From CAYNRE01 sp964399535 (GTDB lineage Bacteria; Planctomycetota; Planctomycetia; Pirellulales; CAYNRE01), in NCBI GenBank assembly GCA_964399535.1, contig CAYNRE010000071.1, positions 186,001 through 250,000 on the forward strand: DNA of 64,000 nucleotides, written 5' to 3'. Below are positions 58,317-64,000 of this stretch, one piece after another. The notes below the pieces were generated by a model, which ran no database searches, had not been told where the DNA came from, and was given only the letters and a program-made list of their open reading frames with translations. The first letter of the stretch is position 1. Each line of letters starts with the position of its first letter. Made by a program: the position numbers and the translations under genes.

Positions 58317-59855
58317 CTACGTCCAAAGCTTGCGGTCCAAGATGCGGTAGTTCACGGCCTCGCTGATGTGGGCCGCGTCGACCTGGTCGCTATCGGCCAG
58401 GTCGGCAATGGTGCGGGCGACGCGCAAAATCTTATCGTGAGCGCGCGCCGAAAGCGCCAACTCGGCCATGGCCGCTCGCAATAGTTCGGCCGCGCCGCGA
58501 TCGAGCACGCAGTGCTGACGAATCTGCCGCGAAGTCATTTGAGCATTGGTTCGCGTTCGGCTCTCGGCGAAGCGGCGCTGCTGCATCGAGCGGACGCGGG
58601 CCACGTCCGAGCGCAGGTCGGTACTGGAAGAGCCCGCCTGGGTGCTGCTCAGTTCGCGGTACGATACGGCGGGCACCTCGAGGTGAAGGTCGATTCGATC
58701 GAGTAGCGGCCCGGAGATCTTCGACATGTAGCGTTCGATTTGCGGCACTGTGCAGTGGCACTCGCGGCGCGGATCGGTCCGGTACCCGCAGGGGCAAGGG
58801 TTGAGCGCCGCGATCAGCATGAAGCTGGCCGGGAACGAGGTGCTTCCCGTGGCCCGGCTGATGGTTACCGCCCCGTCTTCGAGCGGCTGCCGGAGCACCT
58901 CGAGCGTGCGCCGGTTGAATTCGGGCAACTCGTCGAGAAATAGCACTCCGTTGTGGGCCAGGCTGATTTCGCCGGGCACGGGGACCGACCCCCCTCCGAC
59001 CAGCCCCGCATCGCTGATGGTGTGGTGCGGTGCGCGAAACGGGCGAATCGCCAGCAAGGCCTGCCCCCCTGGAAGCAGCCCGAGGGAACTGTAGATGCGA
59101 GTGGTTTCCAGCGATTCGGCGGCGCTCAGCTCCGGCAAGATGGTCGGCACGCGTTTGGCGAGCATGGTTTTTCCGGTGCCCGGCGGCCCGACCATGAGCA
59201 GGTTGTGTCCGCCGGCGGCCGCCACGGTAATGGCCCGCTTGGCGATCTCTTGGCCCCGGACGTCGGCGAAATCGACTTCGTACTGGGCCAACTCGGCGAA
59301 CCACTGGGAAAGCCGCGAGGGCTCCGGCGTCACTGTTAGCGCGCCGCCGAGAAAGCCCACGGCCTGAGTCAGGCTGGAGACCGGGATCACCTCGATCGAT
59401 TCGACCACGGCGGCTTCGGCCGCGCTGGCCGCGGAAATCACCAAACCTCGCAGCCCCTTTTGGCGGCTGGCGGCCAGCGCAATGGATAGCGCCCCCTTGA
59501 CCGGTCGCGTGGCACCGTCCAGGGCCAGTTCGCCCACCACGGCGTACTGGTCCCACTTGTCGGATTGAAGCTGGCCGCTGGCCGCCAACAGGCCCAAGGT
59601 CATTGGTAAATCGAACGAGGCGGCCTGCTTGGGTAGCTCGGCCGGGGCCAGGTTAATCACCACCCGGTCGAGCGGACGCTGAAAGCCGGAATTCACCAGG
59701 GCCCGCTCGACACGGTGGGTGCTCTCTTTGACCGCCGCCTCGGGCAGGCCGACGAGCACCGTCTTGGGAATGGCGCCAGGAGAGACATCAACCTCTACCT
59801 CGACCGGCAGCGCGTCGATACCCAGCAAGGAAAAGGTGCGCAGCTTGGCCAGCAT
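58317..59855 (-). CDS. comM: YifB/ComM-family Mg chelatase-like AAA+ ATPase
   Basis: 512 residues, the normal length. In naturally competent bacteria ComM is a helicase that assists branch migration of recombination intermediates. The N-terminal Lon-like domain (KLRTFSLLGIDALPVEVEVDVS, GLPEAAVKESTHRVERAL) is followed by the AAA+ core: VRGQEIAKRAI, Walker A GPPGTGKTMLAKR, RPFRAPHHTISDAGLVGGG and Walker B GVLFLDELPEF. The zinc-binding insertion NPCPCGYRTDPRRECHC is present. SGPLLDRIDLHLEVP closes the core. It is convergent with the kinase-tubulin gene. A link to competence is not visible in the neighbourhood. Confidence 0.94.
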   Translation of the reverse strand: MLAKLRTFSLLGIDALPVEVEVDVSPGAIPKTVLVGLPEAAVKESTHRVERALVNSGFQRPLDRVVINLAPAELPKQAASFDLPMTLGLLAASGQLQSDKWDQYAVVGELALDGATRPVKGALSIALAASRQKGLRGLVISAASAAEAAVVESIEVIPVSSLTQAVGFLGGALTVTPEPSRLSQWFAELAQYEVDFADVRGQEIAKRAITVAAAGGHNLLMVGPPGTGKTMLAKRVPTILPELSAAESLETTRIYSSLGLLPGGQALLAIRPFRAPHHTISDAGLVGGGSVPVPGEISLAHNGVLFLDELPEFNRRTLEVLRQPLEDGAVTISRATGSTSFPASFMLIAALNPCPCGYRTDPRRECHCTVPQIERYMSKISGPLLDRIDLHLEVPAVSYRELSSTQAGSSSTDLRSDVARVRSMQQRRFAESRTRTNAQMTSRQIRQHCVLDRGAAELLRAAMAELALSARAHDKILRVARTIADLADSDQVDAAHISEAVNYRILDRKLWT

Positions 59856-60112
59856 CCAGGCACTCCGCGGGCGATTCGAGGGGGCTGGTGCCGCGGTGCG
59901 ATCGGCTGCCCAGCCGCTGCCCGCGCTGCTGCCCCACTTCTGGCTGGCCCATTCTCACCCCGTTGCCCGCCCGAAGGCAAGCCACTTGGATCGACAGCCG
60001 CCCGGGCTTCGGTTAGCCTCGCAGATGCGGCGCCGTGCGGTGCGCGCACTACGGGGTCCACGGCCGGCCGGCTGCCCGTGGGCCCGCCGACCTACTGGCC
60101 GCTTCCCTACCA

Positions 60113-60916
60113 ATGCCCTCTGAAAAACTGCGATTGCTCATCGCCCAAGAAGCCGCCCGGCTGTTGCATCTGGGCCAGGAGCCTAGTTTACCGAGAGCCC
60201 GGATGCGGGCCGCTCGCCGCCTGGTGCGGGGCTGGGTGCCCGATGCCGGCATGCCCAGCGACCAGGAAATTCACCGCCAACTTGATCAATTAGCCGGGCG
60301 GCGCGCGGCGCCCGCGAGAGCGCCCTTCTGCGGCCCCGCCGATTTTGGCCCGGGGCCAGCGGCCGGGGGCGCCGGCCAACCCGCTGGGGGCTCGTTGGGC
60401 GGTCCAGTGGGCGAGCGGTCGAGCGATGCGGAAGACCCGGCCAGCGGATGGGAGCGGTTTGCCGTATTCGAGCGGCTGCTTTGGCCGCTGGAACATGTGC
60501 AGCAATCGCGACAGCACCATCCCGAGGGGGACGCGCTCTACCACAGCCTGCAGGTATTCACGCTGGTGCAACAGCAGCGGCCCTACGATGAAGAGCTGCT
60601 CTTGGCCGCCCTGTTGCACGACGTGGGTAAAGCGGTCGACGTGCACAATCACCTGGTCGCGGGGCTGGAGCTGTTAACTCCCTGGATTACCCCGCGCACC
60701 GCCTGGTTGATCGAGAACCTGGCAGCCGCGCGGATGCTCAGCGAAGGGACCCTGGGAGCCCGGGCCTTGCGTCGCCTGGCTGAGTCGGACGATTTCGAGG
60801 AGTTGAAGCTGCTCTACGCTTGCGACCGGCGCGGGCGCCAGCAAGGGGCGGAGGTTCCCGAGGTTCCCGAGGCGCTGGCTTACCTCCGCGAGTTGGCCGA
60901 AGACTGTGACGGCTGA
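60113..60916 (+). CDS. HD-domain phosphohydrolase-like protein
   Basis: 267 residues from the ATG at 60113; the frame is open back to 60035 without family features. Residues ~1-60 form a helical part with LRLLIAQEAARLLHL. A Gly/Pro/Ala-rich stretch follows (~65-120). The HD domain lies at ~140-230: HHPEGDALYHSLQVFTLVQQ, ELLLAALLHDVGKAVDVHNH with the His-Asp pair, then a helix-rich end. These proteins hydrolyse phosphate esters, often nucleotides, with divalent metal. The substrate is unknown. The gap to ComM (256 bp) is divergent. Confidence 0.87.
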   Translation: MPSEKLRLLIAQEAARLLHLGQEPSLPRARMRAARRLVRGWVPDAGMPSDQEIHRQLDQLAGRRAAPARAPFCGPADFGPGPAAGGAGQPAGGSLGGPVGERSSDAEDPASGWERFAVFERLLWPLEHVQQSRQHHPEGDALYHSLQVFTLVQQQRPYDEELLLAALLHDVGKAVDVHNHLVAGLELLTPWITPRTAWLIENLAAARMLSEGTLGARALRRLAESDDFEELKLLYACDRRGRQQGAEVPEVPEALAYLRELAEDCDG

Positions 60917-61008
60917 CCGGAACCCGCGCACAGCGCCTGGCGCCCTCGGCCGCCCAGGCGAGCCTTGTGGAAGGGCAAAACCGAGGCCGCCGACGTTTGG
61001 GGCAGGGA

Positions 61009-62547
61009 TCATGCCGCCGAAGTTGCCGTCCGCGTTGACCGCCGCAATGCGCGAACGATCAGTACGATCAGGCCCGCCATGGCGCCCCAAGCGAACAGGT
61101 CGCCGACGCGAGAATACACCGTGATTGTCCCCCGCCTGGGAACGTGGACCATCATCAGCCGATCGACCGTCGCGAAGTAGTCCATTGCCGCCAGCACTCG
61201 GCCCTGGTAGTCGACGGCCGCCGACAAGCCCTGATCGGTTTGGCGAACCATCGAGGCTCCGTTCTCGATGGCCCGCACCAGCGCCATATGCGTGTGGCAC
61301 GGATCCATGGCGGCCGAATCCCGGGCGGGCACGATCAACAGGTCGGCCCCCGCTTGGCCCGTGGCGCGCACCAGCCCGGGAAAATCCAGGTCGTAGCAAA
61401 TGCCCAGCCCGATCTTGCCCAGGGCCGTATCGACCGTCGGCATCGCGGGGCTGGCCCCCGTTTCCGGATCGCCGGGCACCGGCCGGGCCTTGTGGTACGA
61501 GGCGAGCACCTCGCCCTGGGGGTCGATCAGCACCAGCTTGTTCTGCATCAGGTACTCGCCCGGCGTGATCGTTCCCAACGACATTCCCAGGTAAATCGCC
61601 TCGGCACGGGCCAATTCGCGTCCGCGCTCGATCAGGGCGGGCTCATCTTCGACCAAGACCAGACCGTTCAACTCCGACCAGAACACCAGTTTCGCTCCTG
61701 CCCGGGCGGCCTGAGTCGTGCGAGCCAGCAGCGCGTCGTGCAGGGCGCCGGTATCGTGGCGAACGGCGTTGAGTAGCCCCGGTCGAGTGTCCTTGCGGCG
61801 GGTCCGCCAGATGCGCAGCGCCTCCCCGGGTTCGACGGTAAGGGAAGCGACGCAGGCGGTTTCTCCCGAGGGGGAAAACAGGGCGAGCCGCGCGCCACCC
61901 AGCAGCAGCACCGCCGCCAACACCGAGGCGTATCCCAGCACTCCGGGGGCGGCCCGCGCAGGCTGGCCGGCGTGGCTCCATGCCCAGTTTCCCACGGCGG
62001 CGAACCAGCACATTAAAAAAGTAATGCCCCACAGGCCGGTGACCGACGCCCATTGCAGCAGAGGCAGATTGCCATACTGGGTGTAGGCCACCGAGCCCCA
62101 ACTGGTATAAGGACTCAGGATCGTCACCAGGTACTCGAGCGAGGTCCAGGCGGCGGGAAAAACAAGCGTTGAGGCAAACCCCTCGATCCTTGGCCCCAGC
62201 AGCCGATCGAGCGCATAGGGGGCGAGAAACGCCAGTTGAAAGCCCACGGCAAAAATGGCCAAGACCGCGCCTTCCAGGGGAACCATTTTGGCCCACTGAA
62301 AAGGGAACAGGGCCAGAAACAAGCCGTAAACCACCAGCAGGCCGCGCAGGGGCGGCTGAGTGCGCAGAAAGCGAATGACGAACAACGGCGCCAACCAGGC
62401 CGCAGCGGGGACGACATGGCTGCCGTTGGAAAACGGCGTCAGCAGGGCGGCGCCCGCTAGCGGCACGAGCCACGAGGCGCTCGACCGCTGCGCCGGCTGG
62501 GAATGGCGCGGGCGCGGGGTGCCGGAAGACTCAGTTGCCAGCGACAT
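61009..62547 (-). CDS. Apolipoprotein N-acyltransferase-like (Lnt) membrane protein
   Basis: 512 residues, the length of Lnt. The N-terminal ~210 residues are hydrophobic with about six membrane helices (LAGAALLTPF, AAWLAPLFVI, LLVVYGLFLALFPF, AVLAIFAVGFQLAFLAPYAL, WGITFLMCWFAAVGNW, LGYASVLAAVLLLGG). A carbon-nitrogen hydrolase domain follows with the Glu-Lys-Cys triad in LVFWSELNGL, ASYHKARPVPGD and GICYDLDFPG. A last helix (FAWGAMAGLIVLIVRAL) ends the chain. Lnt N-acylates the Cys of mature lipoproteins in the inner membrane; a related nitrilase-like amidase fused to membrane helices cannot be ruled out. Lipoproteins do occur in this window. Confidence 0.87.
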   Translation of the reverse strand: MSLATESSGTPRPRHSQPAQRSSASWLVPLAGAALLTPFSNGSHVVPAAAWLAPLFVIRFLRTQPPLRGLLVVYGLFLALFPFQWAKMVPLEGAVLAIFAVGFQLAFLAPYALDRLLGPRIEGFASTLVFPAAWTSLEYLVTILSPYTSWGSVAYTQYGNLPLLQWASVTGLWGITFLMCWFAAVGNWAWSHAGQPARAAPGVLGYASVLAAVLLLGGARLALFSPSGETACVASLTVEPGEALRIWRTRRKDTRPGLLNAVRHDTGALHDALLARTTQAARAGAKLVFWSELNGLVLVEDEPALIERGRELARAEAIYLGMSLGTITPGEYLMQNKLVLIDPQGEVLASYHKARPVPGDPETGASPAMPTVDTALGKIGLGICYDLDFPGLVRATGQAGADLLIVPARDSAAMDPCHTHMALVRAIENGASMVRQTDQGLSAAVDYQGRVLAAMDYFATVDRLMMVHVPRRGTITVYSRVGDLFAWGAMAGLIVLIVRALRRSTRTATSAA

Positions 62548-62933
62548 GCAGTGCTCGCAGTGGCTAAGACGACGCGCGACCTGCTTTTGGAATCAACCGA
62601 ATTCGCGCTTCGGCCTGGCGGCTCGGGCCCTCTCCCGCCCCCCCGAGAAAAAACGACAACGCATCGGCCGTAATTCGCTGGCCGGGGGAGAATCTTGGAA
62701 AAAAAGGAAGGCTTGCTGGGTCATTCCGCTGCCCGGTGGCGCGCGACTCGCATTGCGGCCGGCTCGCTCGCGACCTAGCGAGCCGCGTCAGGGCTCCGCC
62801 TGACCCCGGATAGGGCCTGCAGCGCGGCGAACGCGACCCACGCCGCGACGGTCGAGCCGCGCCTTGGACCGGGCGGGTGATCCGAAATCCACGGTCGCCG
62901 GTTCAACCGGCCCGGTCTTGAAAACCAGCGACG
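62548..62933. other. Intergenic region upstream of the Lnt-like gene
   Basis: A 386 bp gap between two minus-strand genes. It has an A-richer patch (GGGAGAATCTTGGAAAAAAAGGAAGG near 62688-62712) and a GC-rich hairpin, GTCAGG-GCTCCG-CCTGAC, at about 62787-62804, which could terminate transcripts coming from the oxidase gene. No coding feature recognised. Confidence 0.45.
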
Positions 62934-64000
62934 CTATTCGACCCGCCGGAGGGCCTCGGGCACCAGGTCTTTGAGCGTGGGGTAGCCGTCGACCGCCATC
63001 AGCAGGTCGGCCTCGGCGAGCAGGCATCGAATGACATGCCGGACGCCGTCGGTTCCATCCAGCGCCAACCCATACAGATAGGGACGGCCAATCCCCACGG
63101 CCGTGGCGCCCAGCGCCAGGGCTTTAACTACGTCGGCGCCGGTGCGAATGCCCGAGTCGAAGAGCACCGGCACCGACCCCGCGGCTTGGACCACGTCGGG
63201 CAGGAGGTCGACGGCCGGTATGCCGCCATTGGCCTGCCGGCCGCCGTGGTTCGAGCAAAAGATGCCGTCGACTCCGCCGTCGATGGCACGCCGGACGTCG
63301 TCGGGGTGCTGAATCCCCTTGAGAATCAGCGGGAGCCGGGTGATCGAGCGCAGCCAGGGCAGGTCGTTCCAGGTCAGTGGGTTTCCGAAAATGCTCGCCC
63401 AAACCAGGGCCGCCGTGCGCGGGTCGTTCTCGGGCGGCTGGCCGAGCAAGGCGTGGAAACGCGGGTCGGTGAAATAATTGGCCAGGCAAAGCCCTTGAAG
63501 CTGCGGGAAGTTGCCCATGGTCAGGTCGCGCGGTCGCCAGCCGGCCACCCAGGTGTCGAGCGTGACCACGAGGGCTTTGTATCCCGCGGCCTCGGCCCGA
63601 TGAACGAAACTTTCCGCGAGCTCTCGATCGGTCGGCGTGTAAAGCTGGAAGAAGCCGGGCGTGTCGCCCAGGTGCTTGGCAACTTCTTCCAGCGGGTCGA
63701 CCATCAGGGTCGAGGCGATCATCGGCACGCCGGTTTGCGCCGCGGCCCGCGCCGTCGCCAAGTCGCCATGACCATCTTGCGAGCAAATGCCGAGCACGCC
63801 AATGGGGCTGAGAAAGAGCGGCGAAGGAAGCTTCATTCCGAACAGCTCGATCGACAGGTCGCGCTGGACCGGGCTGACCATCATCCGCGGCACCAGTCCC
63901 CAGCGCTCGAAGGCCGCGACATTGGCCCGCTGGGTTCGTTCGTCCCCCGCGCCGCCGGCCACGTACGACAGAATATCGCGCGGCATCGCCGCCTGAGCCT
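62934..64000 (-). CDS. FMN-dependent alpha-hydroxyacid oxidase (lactate 2-monooxygenase-like), 5' end cut by window edge
   Basis: At least 355 residues. An ATG at 63986 lies in the family-conserved stretch (AQAAMPRDILSYVAGGAGDE), and the frame stays open to the window edge, so the true start is outside; roughly 30-45 residues are missing. Features: FLSPIGVLGICSQDGHGDLATARAA, GFFQLYTPTDRELAES, ALVVTLDTWVAGWRPRDL, LPLILKGIQHPDD with the FMN-contacting Lys, catalytic His in CSNHGGRQANG, and LFDSGIRTGADVVKALALGA. This points to oxidation of a 2-hydroxyacid, with lactate and related acids likely. It is not linked to the BMC operon by position, although lactate-type acids are among the expected products of that operon. 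Confidence 0.92.
   Translation of the reverse strand, partial: AQAAMPRDILSYVAGGAGDERTQRANVAAFERWGLVPRMMVSPVQRDLSIELFGMKLPSPLFLSPIGVLGICSQDGHGDLATARAAAQTGVPMIASTLMVDPLEEVAKHLGDTPGFFQLYTPTDRELAESFVHRAEAAGYKALVVTLDTWVAGWRPRDLTMGNFPQLQGLCLANYFTDPRFHALLGQPPENDPRTAALVWASIFGNPLTWNDLPWLRSITRLPLILKGIQHPDDVRRAIDGGVDGIFCSNHGGRQANGGIPAVDLLPDVVQAAGSVPVLFDSGIRTGADVVKALALGATAVGIGRPYLYGLALDGTDGVRHVIRCLLAEADLLMAVDGYPTLKDLVPEALRRVE

Noticed and set aside
1..64000. tRNA, rRNA, prophage or a classic defence island
   Set aside because: I found no tRNA-like cloverleaf in the gaps, no phage structural genes and no restriction, CRISPR or Abi cluster.

Overview
This 64 kb window is GC-rich, densely coded chromosomal DNA from a planctomycete, most likely of the Pirellulales type. 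The evidence is the family content: a Planctomycetes/Verrucomicrobia-type bacterial microcompartment (BMC) locus, DUF1549-type planctomycete cytochrome proteins, DUF1571, secreted proteins with LEPR-like N-termini, dockerin repeats and PEP-CTERM anchors, an ECF sigma factor overlapping a Ser/Thr kinase with WD40 repeats, and a kinase fused to a tubulin-like domain. Both edges cut genes: pduL on the left and an FMN-dependent alpha-hydroxyacid oxidase on the right. I saw no rRNA or tRNA gene, CRISPR array or intact insertion sequence.

Region 1 (1-9518, all +) is the microcompartment operon: PduL phosphotransacylase, two hexameric shell proteins, acetate kinase, three pentameric shell proteins, a CoA-acylating aldehyde dehydrogenase, a cysteine-rich protein of unknown function, a class II (fuculose-phosphate type) aldolase, a lactate/malate-type dehydrogenase and a TIM-barrel-like protein. 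From knowledge of this BMC class, the aldolase releases lactaldehyde from a deoxysugar phosphate inside the shell, the dehydrogenase makes an acyl-CoA, and PduL plus the kinase turn it into acid and ATP. Four proteins carry short terminal amphipathic helices that look like encapsulation peptides.

Region 2 (9.6-20.4 kb) is mixed housekeeping: a PaiB-like flavoprotein, a DUF1571 protein, an aminotransferase, a circularly permuted ATP-grasp/alpha-E pair, a secreted repeat protein, a STAS protein and thiol peroxidase. Region 3 (20.7-31.8 kb) holds a large autotransporter-repeat PEP-CTERM protein, the ECF sigma/kinase-WD40 pair, and an alpha/beta-hydrolase/caspase fusion lying between two inverted copies of a ~150 bp repeat. 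Region 4 (32-42.5 kb) has three secreted proteins with nearly identical dockerin modules (a sulfotransferase-like protein, a subtilisin and a PEP-CTERM protein), plus ruvB, a methyltransferase and a small lipoprotein.

Region 5 (42.7-50.3 kb) holds an ECF41-type sigma factor with an FAD oxidoreductase, a thioredoxin-like protein, a Nudix hydrolase and a planctomycete cytochrome pair. Region 6 (50.4-51.9 kb) is a small patch of lower GC with an IS3-type transposase remnant, an unrecognised gene and a hairpin-rich gap.

Region 7 (51.9-58.2 kb) is the most unusual part. An FHA-EAL protein is divergent from a two-gene unit encoding a AAA-type ATPase and a Ser/Thr kinase fused to a tubulin/FtsZ-like domain. 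This looks like a signalling-cytoskeletal module in which kinase, phosphothreonine reader, cyclic-di-GMP phosphodiesterase, motor ATPase and tubulin-like GTPase are encoded together. The window closes with a ComM/YifB ATPase, an HD-domain protein, an apolipoprotein N-acyltransferase-like protein and the truncated oxidase.
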